Below are positions 14,609 to 23,617 of a stretch of DNA of 59,636 nucleotides, in pieces. Origin of the DNA: Clostridiales bacterium. GTDB taxonomy: Bacteria; Bacillota; Clostridia; Christensenellales; DTU072. The translations under genes were made by a program, and so were the position numbers. The notes below the pieces were generated by a model that made no database searches, was not told the DNA's origin, and worked only from the letters and a program-made list of their open reading frames with translations. The stretch spans positions 1 through 59,636 of the forward strand of contig DUUO01000012.1 in assembly GCA_012841525.1 (NCBI GenBank), read 5' to 3'. Position 1 is the first letter of the stretch. Each line of letters begins with the position of its first letter.

Positions 14609-17023
14609 TCATTTATTTTTTTCAAGAATAAATGTTTCAAAAATCTTTTCAGAAGCACCTGGTTGTCCTATTTCAACCTCTTCAAATCTAAATTTATTTT
14701 GCCAATCTTTAATTTCTAAATTGCTTATTTTTGATATCAAAGAATCTGTATCTGTTGCCACATCCGAACCACAGAAATCTTCTAACTTTCTGTGAACACC
14801 CCTTGTTTGCTCATAATCAATTTGATCAGGTGCAAAAATAATAATTGGTTTTTCAAACAATGCAGCCTCATATACGTTTGAAGAATAGTCTGTTAATAAA
14901 GCATCACTTGCCAATAAAATTTCATTCATGTCTGCATCTTTTGAGACATCAATAATATTTGAATAATTTTCATAGTCTTCTAAAATATTTTTCGAAATGA
15001 AAGGATGCATTTTAAGAAGAATGTTAATGTTGTTTGCTTTTGCAAATTCATTTAGCAAATCTAAATCTAACCATTTATGTATTGGATAATTAGCATTTTT
15101 TTGGTTTTTTCCTCTATAAGTAGGAGCGAAAAGCACATTAGTTTTATTTTTCATAAATGGAAATTCATTCATTACATTTTTCTTAACCTCATCTTTTTGT
15201 TTAATTGTTTTCTCAAGCCTAGGTAAGCCACAAACTAAAAACTTGTCTTTTGTAATTCCAAATACATCTTCATAAATTTCTATGGCTCTTGGGGTTGGTG
15301 CTATTGCACCTGTATATTGTCTATGGCCACATTTTAATAAATCAGGACTTCCATCTTTACCAAATCGTGCATATCCCACTGCTTTAAATCCAACACCTGC
15401 ATGCCATAACTGTATTAATTTTTGCTTTTCATCTAGAATAAAATAGTCAAAAATTGAAGTGTGGTTATCAATTAAAATTGTGTTATATTTTGCTATTACA
15501 GGAATTAATCTTAAATATATTTTACCTTTTTTTATTAGTCCCAGTTTTGAAACATTTATTGCAATTTCTTTCTTTTTAATATTATACTCATCTTTCACAG
15601 TATCTATATATTCACTCATTGCCTTTAAGTTGCCACCAATTTCATCAGATGACAATGTTAGTAATAGCACCTTATTATTGCTTTTTCTCGAAAATAATCT
15701 GAAAAATTTATATGACTTTTGCAAAGTTGTTTTCAACAATTTCTCAAAAAATCTTTTCTTTTTACTCGTTAAAGTCAACACAGGTTTTTCAATTGGTGGA
15801 ATGCCTGAATTAATATAATACTGAAAGTTGAATTTTGGATAATAACCAGATGTTTTTACAAAACCTGCATATACTCTACCATTACTAAATCTATAAATTT
15901 TATCTAATTTTGAAACTTTTTCATGACATTTATTAGATAATCCTAATCTTTTTTTATTGCTGTTAAAAACAATATATTCACCATAAAGCACTTTTTGTTT
16001 TGTTGGAACATTGACAACATTAATTTTAAAATGTTTATCATCAACTTTGTCCATAAAGATTTTTTCTTCATTCTTTTTTCTATACAAATATATGGCTTTT
16101 TCTGGCTCTTCTAGCACAATATGCAAATATGTATTTTCCCAAAAAATATCGGCTATTTCAAATTCGTTTACATCTTCAATTTCTACTGGTTTCTTTTCAA
16201 TGCTACCTGATGAAATATAAAATCTATTTTTGCTTTTTGGCAAATTTTCTAATATTTTAAGCTTTTCTTCTGCCGTTGATGCAGCAATCAGTTTTCTATC
16301 TAAATCTTTAAGTGATATTGTATTGTCATCATGTTGGAATTTAAAATTTGCAAAATATTCCAAATCATCTTGCATATTATAATAAGTGTTTTGTGCCTTA
16401 TGATTTGCTTTTCTTTCCCATACGACATCACTATTTAAAATTTTTGCAGGATAGCCACCATATGTATTATTAGATGCATATGCTTTGCCTCCTAAACATC
16501 TTGAGTTAGCACCTATTATTGCCCCAGAACCAATAGTTGATCCTTTGTATATACTAACATCTAAAGCAATCCATACATGATCTCCAATCATAACTGATGC
16601 AGATGGATTGACAATATTTAATGTATTATAATCAAGAATACTATGAGCATCAACTGTCCTTATTAAAATTTGTTCTGATAACATGCTATCATCGCCAATA
16701 AAACAATTTGTATTTGAGCCAACAATTGCTGACAACAAATGATTAGATTTTACAGTAGTTCCTTTGCCCATATAAAAAACTGCATTATCATAAACTTCTA
16801 CTCTTAGTTTTTTTATGCTTTTTGTATAAATCTCACTAAGATAAACTAATGAATTTTTGCCTTGAAAATAAATTTTACAATTAGCAATATTGGCATTTTT
16901 TTCAATTACCAAAATATTGTTTTCTGCTTTATCATGGAAATACACCATTGAACCATTTAAATCAGAATTTATTATTAATTTATTGTTTCCTATTTCATCG
17001 CCAGCTTTTTTATATACGTACAT
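14609..17023 (-). CDS. Fusion: left-handed beta-helix acyltransferase domain plus CDP-glycerol/ribitol phosphotransferase
   Basis: 804 residues. The N-terminal ~200 residues are a hexapeptide-repeat left-handed beta-helix, ending in the acetyltransferase-like GDHVWIALDVSIYKGSTIGS and GGYPAKI. A linker and mixed middle region follows (~200-430). The C-terminal ~370 residues match CDP-glycerol:poly(glycerophosphate) glycerophosphotransferases (GT-B type): IQLWHAGVGFKAVGYARFGK, FAPTYRG, LLKMHPFI and DALLTDYSSNVYEAALFEKP. The protein should add alditol phosphate to a surface glycan, and perhaps O-acetylate it, at the inner face of the membrane. No TM segment is visible, as expected for membrane-associated members. 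AGAGG lies upstream of ATG. It is in a tight run with the IspD-like and glycosyltransferase genes. Confidence 0.86.
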   Translation of the reverse strand: MYVYKKAGDEIGNNKLIINSDLNGSMVYFHDKAENNILVIEKNANIANCKIYFQGKNSLVYLSEIYTKSIKKLRVEVYDNAVFYMGKGTTVKSNHLLSAIVGSNTNCFIGDDSMLSEQILIRTVDAHSILDYNTLNIVNPSASVMIGDHVWIALDVSIYKGSTIGSGAIIGANSRCLGGKAYASNNTYGGYPAKILNSDVVWERKANHKAQNTYYNMQDDLEYFANFKFQHDDNTISLKDLDRKLIAASTAEEKLKILENLPKSKNRFYISSGSIEKKPVEIEDVNEFEIADIFWENTYLHIVLEEPEKAIYLYRKKNEEKIFMDKVDDKHFKINVVNVPTKQKVLYGEYIVFNSNKKRLGLSNKCHEKVSKLDKIYRFSNGRVYAGFVKTSGYYPKFNFQYYINSGIPPIEKPVLTLTSKKKRFFEKLLKTTLQKSYKFFRLFSRKSNNKVLLLTLSSDEIGGNLKAMSEYIDTVKDEYNIKKKEIAINVSKLGLIKKGKIYLRLIPVIAKYNTILIDNHTSIFDYFILDEKQKLIQLWHAGVGFKAVGYARFGKDGSPDLLKCGHRQYTGAIAPTPRAIEIYEDVFGITKDKFLVCGLPRLEKTIKQKDEVKKNVMNEFPFMKNKTNVLFAPTYRGKNQKNANYPIHKWLDLDLLNEFAKANNINILLKMHPFISKNILEDYENYSNIIDVSKDADMNEILLASDALLTDYSSNVYEAALFEKPIIIFAPDQIDYEQTRGVHRKLEDFCGSDVATDTDSLISKISNLEIKDWQNKFRFEEVEIGQPGASEKIFETFILEKNK

Positions 17024-17091
17024 TTTTACCTCTTTTTATTAATGTTGTCTTAATTTAATATATTAACGATTAACAATTATCTATAATCCAT

Positions 17092-17943
17092 TTATTTTTT
17101 TATTGCCGATTTTACCATTGCTCTAAATTTTGAACTAGGTGGTAATATGCAATATGACAATCTTCTTAAAAGTTTTTTATCGTAATATTTCAAAACATCT
17201 ACTCTTTGCAAAAACTTATATTTTATATCTGTTGTTCTTTTCATATGATTAAAGAAAACGCCAAATAATCTTTCCGATAAAAAGCCTTGTGTCCTTTGTG
17301 GCACATCTTTGTATATACTATCAAATTTTTCAAATACATTAAACAAAAAATTGAAGTATTCATATGCTATTTCTTTTTTCATTATATACATGTTGCCTAA
17401 ATAATTTTCATAGCCTTCAATATAGCTATCAATATCTTCTAAGTATTCAGTGTAAATTTCTTTTGTTATATCTAAAATATTTTGCAGTGCATTTTTATAT
17501 ATATGATTTTTAGACGTTTCATAATGTTTTTTTACACTCATATGAAAATGTTCAGGCCTTGGCAATAATAAATCGTATTTACTAATAATGTTTTCAGCGT
17601 TTTCAATATCAATAAAATTTCCCAATTTTTCAACATCTTTTGTAAAGTAAACATATGGCCTTTTATTCGTTTTTTCAGAAAAGTTTAAGTATCTCCTATA
17701 ATGAAAAAATCCATAATAATCAACATCAATATTTTTCATGACATAATACTGGGCAGTTAACTCTGAATAAAATGAATTTTTGTCGGAAATATTTTCTCCA
17801 ATGTCATCTCTTAAAAATTTATTATCAGCAAATTTAGATAAGTCTTTGTTTTTTGCTCCTGCAATTACAGGCACCAAAACATCTGACTTTGGAATACCAA
17901 AAGGTTTATGTCCTATAACAAATATTTTTATTTTATCGTTCAT
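17092..17943 (-). CDS. DUF4422-family capsular glycosyltransferase
   Basis: 283 residues. The N-terminus IKIFVIGHKPFGIPKSDVLV, then LTAQYYVMKNIDVDYYGFFH and YRRYLNF, is characteristic of DUF4422 proteins found in capsule and exopolysaccharide loci, thought to be glycosyltransferases. LLLPRPEHFHMS and VPQRTQGFLSERLFGVFF are also family-like. The donor and acceptor are unknown. AAAGAG precedes the ATG. It lies between the GT4 gene and the LbetaH/phosphotransferase fusion in the minus-strand operon. Confidence 0.83.
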   Translation of the reverse strand: MNDKIKIFVIGHKPFGIPKSDVLVPVIAGAKNKDLSKFADNKFLRDDIGENISDKNSFYSELTAQYYVMKNIDVDYYGFFHYRRYLNFSEKTNKRPYVYFTKDVEKLGNFIDIENAENIISKYDLLLPRPEHFHMSVKKHYETSKNHIYKNALQNILDITKEIYTEYLEDIDSYIEGYENYLGNMYIMKKEIAYEYFNFLFNVFEKFDSIYKDVPQRTQGFLSERLFGVFFNHMKRTTDIKYKFLQRVDVLKYYDKKLLRRLSYCILPPSSKFRAMVKSAIKK

Positions 17944-18018
17944 TTTTGCTCTTTATTTCAATTTTATAAGCCTTCATTTATTGCACCTATCAGTATAATA
18001 AATATCTTTCACTACCTT

Positions 18019-19089
18019 TTAATGCACTAAATTTTCATAAAATCTTTCTAACTTTATTGCCTGATTTTTTATATCATAATCTTCAAGCTCTATTGTTTCT
18101 TTTCTAGTATAATTTTTACTTATTTCAATTATTTTTTTAACCCATAAATCTATATTTAATTCTATAAAATGAACATAATCTTTTACTATATTCATTTCCT
18201 TTGAAACTCTATTGCTGCAAACTAAATGCATTCCATTTGCCAGTGCCTCAACACCGACCATTGGCAAACCTTCAAATCGTGAAGGCAAACAAAAAACATC
18301 TGCAGCACTATAATATTTTTCTATGTCTTTTTTTGGTTCTAATAAAATGACTCTGTCATACAAATTAAATTTATTAATTAAATTTTGCATTTTTTTATAA
18401 TCGCTACCTTTTCCAATAATTAACAACTTTGCATCTATTTTCTTAACCAACTCATTAAAAAACTTGATTAAAAAACTTGTGTTTTTTTGATATTCAAAAC
18501 GTCCAAAAAATGCTAAGCAAAATCCATCAATATTTAATTCCTTTCTAATTTTCTCTCTATCTTTTTCATTAAATTTAAATTTATCAATTTCAATTGCATT
18601 GTTAATAACCAAAGCCTTGTTTGCCTTTTTTCCATAAAGCCATTTTGCAGAATCATTTGAACATGCAAGCAGTGAAGTTGCATATTTTACTGTTGGCTTT
18701 TTTAATATTTGTTTCACTATAGATTTTGGGTCCCAAAAATAACTAGTTGAATGAGAGTGACATATTCTATGCTCAATTTTATTTTTATATGCCACTTTTA
18801 ATGGAAAATATGAAAGACTACTTAAATGTGAGTGTACAATATCATAATTTTTTTCTTTTAGATAATCGTTAAACATTTTACTTGTTTTAGGAAAATTTAT
18901 AAAACTTGGCAAATAATATACATTGCCTATTTGCTCCATTTCTTGTTTTACACTAGAATCCCCATAAACATAAAAATCCATCTCGAATTTTTCAAGATCT
19001 AGATTTCTAACATAGTTCATTACAGATGTCGTAACGCCACCTAATGATATATTTCCAAGTAATAAAGCAATTTTAATCTTTTTTTCCAT
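18019..19089 (-). CDS. Glycosyltransferase family 4 (GT-B)
   Basis: 356 residues with a GT-B fold. The N-terminal acceptor domain contains LLLGNISLGGVTTSVMNYVR and DIVHSHLSSLSYFPLKVA. The C-terminal donor domain has IGKGSDYKKMQNLI, EPKKDIEKYYSAADVFCLPS and the retaining E-x7-E motif in RFEGLPMVGVEALANG. It transfers a sugar from a nucleotide donor to the lipid-linked glycan in the cytosol. Specificity is unknown. It is upstream of the DUF4422 gene and downstream of the initiating transferase. The RBS is weak (AGAG). Confidence 0.9.
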   Translation of the reverse strand: MEKKIKIALLLGNISLGGVTTSVMNYVRNLDLEKFEMDFYVYGDSSVKQEMEQIGNVYYLPSFINFPKTSKMFNDYLKEKNYDIVHSHLSSLSYFPLKVAYKNKIEHRICHSHSTSYFWDPKSIVKQILKKPTVKYATSLLACSNDSAKWLYGKKANKALVINNAIEIDKFKFNEKDREKIRKELNIDGFCLAFFGRFEYQKNTSFLIKFFNELVKKIDAKLLIIGKGSDYKKMQNLINKFNLYDRVILLEPKKDIEKYYSAADVFCLPSRFEGLPMVGVEALANGMHLVCSNRVSKEMNIVKDYVHFIELNIDLWVKKIIEISKNYTRKETIELEDYDIKNQAIKLERFYENLVH

Positions 19090-19120
19090 TTCAAAATCTC
19101 TTATTCTTTTTATATTCCAG

Positions 19121-19257
19121 TCAATAATTTAAATTAAACTTCAATACAATTATTTTTCTAATTTTCATCTATCAATTTAATAATCTAAATTAATCTTCAA
19201 TATAGTTCTAATTTTAATCTATCAATCTAGTAATTGAAACTAAACCCTCAAGACGAT
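19121..19257. repeat. ~50-bp tandem repeat (2.7 units)
   Basis: Units begin TCAAT(A/T/C)TA at 19121, 19172 and 19222 (51 and 50 bp), sharing CTAATTTT(C/A)ATCTA. The last unit runs into the 3' end of the sugar transferase gene, whose end (TTCAGATTTTTCATTTCTA) resembles the unit's TTCTAATTTTCATCTA. It could therefore be a decayed gene-end echo. Confidence 0.6.
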
Positions 19258-19902
19258 TTATTTGCCTTCAGATTTTTCATTTCTAATTTCTTCTTTTAGT
19301 TTTTCAATTTCTTCTGGAGAAACTTTTTTTACCATTTTATCTTCACCCACAAACAGTAACTTTATCGTCAAGAAAAAGATTTTTACATCTTGCCAAAATG
19401 ATAAGTTTTTAATGTACATAATGTCATAATAACTTCTTTCGTTAGTTGTTAAATATGAATTTCCTCTGATTTGTGCAAGTCCAGTTAGACCTGGAGCGAT
19501 ATCAAATTTTTTTAGTTCCCAATCTTCATAAACATCATAGTAAACATCTAGAAATGGTCTAGGCCCTACGAAACTCATTTCACCTTTAATAATATTTATT
19601 AATTGTGGTAATTCATCAATTTTGGTTTTTCTCAAAAATTTACCAATTTTTGTGACATTTGGATTATTGTCTTTAATTACTGGATTGTTTACATTAAACT
19701 TTACTTTAGTCGATTTCATCGTCCTAAATTTGTATGCTAAAAATTTTTTCTCATTATATCCAACTCTTTCTTGTTTGAAAAACACCGTTTTATTACCATC
19801 AAGCACAATTAAAAAAGCGGCTATTAGCATCAGTGGTAAAAATACTATAAACGCCAAAACTCCAAAAAATCTATCTAATATTTTTTTTATTTTTAAATAC
19901 AT
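19258..19902 (-). CDS. Undecaprenyl-phosphate sugar-1-phosphate transferase (initiating)
   Basis: 214 residues of the monotopic bacterial sugar transferase family, which starts repeat-unit assembly by moving a sugar phosphate onto undecaprenyl phosphate. The N-terminal membrane helix (FFGVLAFIVFLPLMLIAAFL) is followed by FFKQERVGYNEKKFLAYKFR and TM. IDELPQLINIIKGEMSFVGP with RP and APGLTGLAQIRG complete the catalytic signature. It lacks the extra N-terminal TM domain of WbaP, so it is the short PglC/WcaJ-core type. The C-terminal tail is charged and coiled-coil-like (SPEEIEKLKEEIRNEKSEGK). AAAGGAAA precedes the ATG. Confidence 0.92.
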   Translation of the reverse strand: MYLKIKKILDRFFGVLAFIVFLPLMLIAAFLIVLDGNKTVFFKQERVGYNEKKFLAYKFRTMKSTKVKFNVNNPVIKDNNPNVTKIGKFLRKTKIDELPQLINIIKGEMSFVGPRPFLDVYYDVYEDWELKKFDIAPGLTGLAQIRGNSYLTTNERSYYDIMYIKNLSFWQDVKIFFLTIKLLFVGEDKMVKKVSPEEIEKLKEEIRNEKSEGK

Positions 19903-19952
19903 ATGAGTTTCCTTTTTTATTCACATCAATTATTTTTCAAAGCATCTGTTTA

Positions 19953-21563
19953 TTAAATAAACTTGGCTGCTTTTCTATCTAAATAATTTTCAGCAACTGC
20001 TAATATTAATATTTCAAACATTGCATACGGTAATGGCATCATTATTCCAGGATTGATAATTGACATAGCGTGTAACCCTATAATTGGTAGAATAAAATAA
20101 GAAAACTTTTTATCGTCAACTTTGAATAAAAGCTCATATTTTTTATGAAAAGCATAGCCATATGCAAGTATTCCAACCATTCCCATACTGCCAATTATTT
20201 GTAAAACTACACAGTGATAAGAATTTAACATAAGCCCATGGGGTTTATATATATCGTGCATTCCTGTATATCCCATTCCTGTTCCAAACAAAGGATGCTT
20301 GAACAAGTTTTGAACTGCAATATTTGCCATTTCGACTCTTGCCTCACCAAGTTGCGATAAAGCACCAAAAAGGTATTTCCAAAATAGAACTAAAATAGCG
20401 ATAAATGAAATAATTACGATTTCAGTTATCATTAAAATATTACTTCTCTTTTTAGGATTTTTATGTATTAAATCTATATATGCATAAAGGCCAATACCAA
20501 TAATTACTACTGCAAATAATAAGACAAGAGCTTCTTCTTGTAAAAGACTCATATTGTTAAAGGCAATCTTAAATATAAGTTTCCAATATCCTCTTTTTAC
20601 GATTAAAATTATTAAAGTTATTATTAGTGGTAAGGTAAAAGTTAAAATATTTTTAAATTTGTCTCTTATTTTATTATCCTTAAAAAGATATATCATATAA
20701 AAAATAATGAACATCATGCTAAATAAAATTCCACTTCTAGACATTGTAAATATCATAGCAAGACATTCAAGCGATCCTAGTGTAGTATAAGCATAATTTA
20801 GCCATTTTGTTTTTTTGGCTTTATAAAAAGCAAAAGGCATAACCATTAAAAGCACGGTAGATAAATTGTTTCCAAATTGCAAATGCGTGTTAATTATTTT
20901 GCTTACAGCAGCACTTTCTTTTTCCATATCTCCAAGAGCCTTAATTGGTAGGAATATGTTTTGTACATATTGAATTACTAGCATTACTATTACTATGCCG
21001 CCTATTGTATTTGCAATATCTACTATTGCATCAAATGTATTGTATTTTCTATTAGGATTTAAATGATGTCTAAATAAGAAATAAAAAATTAGCATTAATG
21101 GCCCAAGGCCTAAAATATAGTAAATGGAATTAAAGGAAAAATAGTCTTTTGCAGATATATTAGTTACACCGCCTAAAAAAAGTGCCACCGTTGTAGCAAG
21201 AAGTGGTAATAATAATTTTGACTTTTTGATTTCTTTTCTATAATAAACAATATGAAAAACTAAGGCTACGCAAGCCCAAATTAACAAAGGCCAAAAATCT
21301 ACTAATTTTTCCCAACCATTATAAAGTCTTAAAACAATTATACAACAACCGAACAAAGGTAAAATCATAGGTAGCATATCATCTATCAATATCCAGTTTG
21401 AAATTATTGCAATTACTAAAATTAAAAAACCGATATCTTCTCTTGCAAAAAGATAACACATACAAATAATCAAAAAAATAGAAGCATTATAATATTTGCT
21501 TAAAGTAAAATTTTCATATTTATTTTTAAGATCTTTTAAGTTTATTGTTCTTGCTATATTCAT
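19953..21563 (-). CDS. Wzy/WaaL-like O-antigen polymerase or ligase
   Basis: 536 residues, strongly hydrophobic, with about 12 predicted TM helices. The last large loop contains ARVEMANIAVQNLFKHPLFG followed by TGMGYTGMHDIYKPHGLMLN, then SYHCVVLQIIGSMGMVGILA. This is the 'G.G...' plus 'HN.....LQ..G..G' pattern of the O-antigen ligase/polymerase superfamily (PF04932-like). It would polymerise or attach the polysaccharide on the outer face of the membrane. It is the first gene of the minus-strand operon, with AAGGAC before ATG and a promoter at 21588-21617. It is divergent from the ABC exporter genes. Confidence 0.85.
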   Translation of the reverse strand: MNIARTINLKDLKNKYENFTLSKYYNASIFLIICMCYLFAREDIGFLILVIAIISNWILIDDMLPMILPLFGCCIIVLRLYNGWEKLVDFWPLLIWACVALVFHIVYYRKEIKKSKLLLPLLATTVALFLGGVTNISAKDYFSFNSIYYILGLGPLMLIFYFLFRHHLNPNRKYNTFDAIVDIANTIGGIVIVMLVIQYVQNIFLPIKALGDMEKESAAVSKIINTHLQFGNNLSTVLLMVMPFAFYKAKKTKWLNYAYTTLGSLECLAMIFTMSRSGILFSMMFIIFYMIYLFKDNKIRDKFKNILTFTLPLIITLIILIVKRGYWKLIFKIAFNNMSLLQEEALVLLFAVVIIGIGLYAYIDLIHKNPKKRSNILMITEIVIISFIAILVLFWKYLFGALSQLGEARVEMANIAVQNLFKHPLFGTGMGYTGMHDIYKPHGLMLNSYHCVVLQIIGSMGMVGILAYGYAFHKKYELLFKVDDKKFSYFILPIIGLHAMSIINPGIMMPLPYAMFEILILAVAENYLDRKAAKFI

Positions 21564-21587
21564 ATATTTTGTCCTTAATCATTATAA

Positions 21588-21617
21588 ATTATATAGTAAA
21601 GCATTAACATAATTCAA
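21588..21617 (-). promoter_or_regulatory. Promoter of the polysaccharide operon
   Basis: On the minus strand TTGAAT (21612-21617), 18-bp spacer, TATAAT (21588-21593), 25 bp ahead of the polymerase gene. The iteron array starts 7 bp upstream of the -35. Confidence 0.5.
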
Positions 21618-21623
21618 TCTTTC

Positions 21624-21758
21624 AGAGCCTATGGACATATTCCCTTACTCAGAGCCTATGGACATATTCCCTTACTCAGAGCCTATGGACATATTCCCTT
21701 ACTCAAAGCCTATGGACATATTCCCTTACTCAAAGCCTATGGACATATTCCTTTGCAA
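21624..21758. repeat. 27-bp iteron array, five copies, between divergent promoters
   Basis: Five head-to-tail 27-bp units start at 21624, 21651, 21678, 21705 and 21732. The first three are identical (AGAGCCTATGGACATATTCC plus CTTACTC). Units 4 and 5 begin AAAGCC, and unit 5 decays at its end. Each has the small palindrome TATGGACATA. All minus-strand frames contain stops, and there is no start codon in the open plus-strand frame. There are no unique spacers, so it is not CRISPR. The rest of this 323-bp gap holds the two promoters. Confidence 0.95.
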
Positions 21759-21851
21759 TCTCACATATACTGTATTATATATCAATGACTTACACTGAAA
21801 ATTTTACAAACCTTCAGTTATATGCCTAAATTTATGATAATCATATTTAAA

Positions 21852-21880
21852 TTGACAATTTGCCTCTGCATTGCTACTAT
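21852..21880 (+). promoter_or_regulatory. Putative promoter of ABC exporter genes
   Basis: TTGACA (21852-21857), 17-bp spacer, TACTAT (21875-21880). Transcription would start close to 21887, which is the first likely ATG, so the mRNA could be leaderless. Confidence 0.45.
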
Positions 21881-21886
21881 TTGCTT

Positions 21887-22693
21887 ATGTCTAGTAATGC
21901 AAATACAAAGAAAACTGAATTTAAAAAATCAATGGTTGTTTTAAATTCAATGGTTATCAGGAACATTAAAAACCAATATAGACGCTCTGTACTTGGTGTT
22001 GTTTGGACAGTTTTAAATCCTCTACTTAATATGTTAGTTATGGCCTTTGTTTTTTCTAACATTTTTAATAGAGGCAACATTTTAATGGATTACCCCGTGT
22101 ATATATTAACTGGTAATATTGTTTTTTCTTTGATGCGTATGTCTACAACTAACTCGCTTACATCTATAGTAAACAATTATGATTTACTAAATAAAACGAA
22201 AATACCACAAATAATCTTTCCTTTGTCTAACAATTTTTCTGCAGTTGTAAATTTTGGATTTTCTCTCATTGCATTATTAATTGTTATGCTAGTTAGAATT
22301 CCTAAAGGTGTTAGATTTCATGCAACAATGCCAATGATAATATTTCCATGGCTTCCTAGTATTTTGTTGTTTTGCATAGGACTATCACTAATATTATGTA
22401 CAATTTATGTTCGTTTTAGAGATATAAAACATATATACTCTGTCGTTCTAACTTTATGGATGTACATGACACCTATACTTTATGCAGCAAATTTTTTAGG
22501 CAATGATGTGCTTACTGTAATAAAATTTAATCCAATGTATCATTACTTAACATATTTTAGAAATGTTGTTGCCTTAGGCGTTGTTCCAAGTTTAATGGAC
22601 CATTTAATTTGTTATGGCTTTGGAATATGTTTTTTCTTGATTGGATATGTAGTATTTAATTCAAAAAGAAAAACTTTTATATTATATATATAA
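21887..22693 (+). CDS. Polysaccharide ABC-2 exporter permease (Wzm/TagG-like)
   Basis: 268 residues with about six TM helices. After a short polar start come VIRNIKNQYRRSVLGVVWTV and LNPLLNMLVMAFVFSNIF, the typical amphipathic entry of Wzm/TagG/RfbA permeases. They export undecaprenyl-linked polysaccharide or teichoic acid. LWMYMTPILYAANFL and FNPMYHYLTYFRNVV are family hallmarks. The start is uncertain. ATG 21887 has no Shine-Dalgarno, a TTG at 21860 extends it by nine residues, and ATG 21932 would remove 15. The ATPase partner follows 90 bp downstream. Confidence 0.9.
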   Translation: MSSNANTKKTEFKKSMVVLNSMVIRNIKNQYRRSVLGVVWTVLNPLLNMLVMAFVFSNIFNRGNILMDYPVYILTGNIVFSLMRMSTTNSLTSIVNNYDLLNKTKIPQIIFPLSNNFSAVVNFGFSLIALLIVMLVRIPKGVRFHATMPMIIFPWLPSILLFCIGLSLILCTIYVRFRDIKHIYSVVLTLWMYMTPILYAANFLGNDVLTVIKFNPMYHYLTYFRNVVALGVVPSLMDHLICYGFGICFFLIGYVVFNSKRKTFILYI

Positions 22694-22783
22694 AACAAAA
22701 AAACACTTAAAAATATATTAAAATTAAGTAAAAACCACTTCAATATATTGTAGTGTAAATATAAAATTTGATAAAAGGATACA

Positions 22784-23617
22784 ATGAATATGTACGATGT
22801 TGATCGAAATTTAATACCTGATGAAGATTTGAAAAAGACCACTATAAGTAGTAATTTTGAAGAAGCAGAAGATAATACCATATATGATGAAGATGTATTA
22901 ATTGATGTTCAAAATGTCAGTATGAAATTTCGCATGCCAACAGAAAAAATAGATAACTTGAAAGAATATGTAATTAGGTTTTTAAAAAGAACACTAAAAT
23001 ACAAAAGCTTTTCTGCTCTAGATAATGTTAGTTTTCAGGTAAAACGTGGCGAAAGCCTTGCACTAATTGGAAGAAATGGTGCTGGCAAAAGTACTCTTTT
23101 AAGAATTATTGCAGGAATAATAGAACCTACATCAGGAAAAGTTAAAACTAAAGGATCAATGGTTCCATTATTAAAATTGGGTGCTGGCTTTGATAGTAAC
23201 GCCACTGGAAAAGAAAATGTCTTTTTAAATGGTGCAATGCTTGGTTTTAGCCGTAAAGAAATGGAAGCAAAATATGACAGCATTGTAGATTTTGCAGAAT
23301 TGCATGATTTTATGAATGTGCCAATTAAAAACTATTCTTCTGGTATGATGGCAAGACTTGGATTTGCAATTGCAGTTGATGTACAACCAGAAATACTTTT
23401 AATTGATGAAGTTTTAGCAGTTGGTGATACAAAATTTAGAGAAAAATGTGCAAGACGTATTGATGAACTAAAAGAAAACGGAACAACTTTCATTGTAGTT
23501 TCTCATAGCATGCCGCAAGTCAGACGTCTATGTAATAAAGCAGTTTATTTGCAAAAAGGCAAAAAAATTGCTGAAGGAGATCTTGAAACAATAATCTCCA
23601 TGTACTCAAAAGAATAA
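22784..23617 (+). CDS. Polysaccharide ABC exporter ATP-binding protein (Wzt/TagH-like)
   Basis: 277 residues. A ~40-residue acidic N-terminal extension precedes the ABC domain. Walker A is GRNGAGKST, the Wzt-type IIEPTSGKVKTKGSMVPLLK and LGAGFDSNATGKENVFLNG follow, then signature SSGMMARLGFAIA, Walker B ILLIDEVLAVGD and the switch H in VVSHS. It powers export of the glycan with the preceding permease. It lacks the C-terminal carbohydrate-binding domain of E. coli Wzt, so it resembles TagH-core or Wzt of systems exporting without end-group recognition. AAGG lies upstream of ATG. Its last 18 bases and following sequence are duplicated just downstream. Confidence 0.93.
   Translation: MNMYDVDRNLIPDEDLKKTTISSNFEEAEDNTIYDEDVLIDVQNVSMKFRMPTEKIDNLKEYVIRFLKRTLKYKSFSALDNVSFQVKRGESLALIGRNGAGKSTLLRIIAGIIEPTSGKVKTKGSMVPLLKLGAGFDSNATGKENVFLNGAMLGFSRKEMEAKYDSIVDFAELHDFMNVPIKNYSSGMMARLGFAIAVDVQPEILLIDEVLAVGDTKFREKCARRIDELKENGTTFIVVSHSMPQVRRLCNKAVYLQKGKKIAEGDLETIISMYSKE

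Noticed and set aside
21624..21758. CRISPR array
   Set aside because: Repeat units are directly adjacent with no unique spacers, and no cas genes are present.
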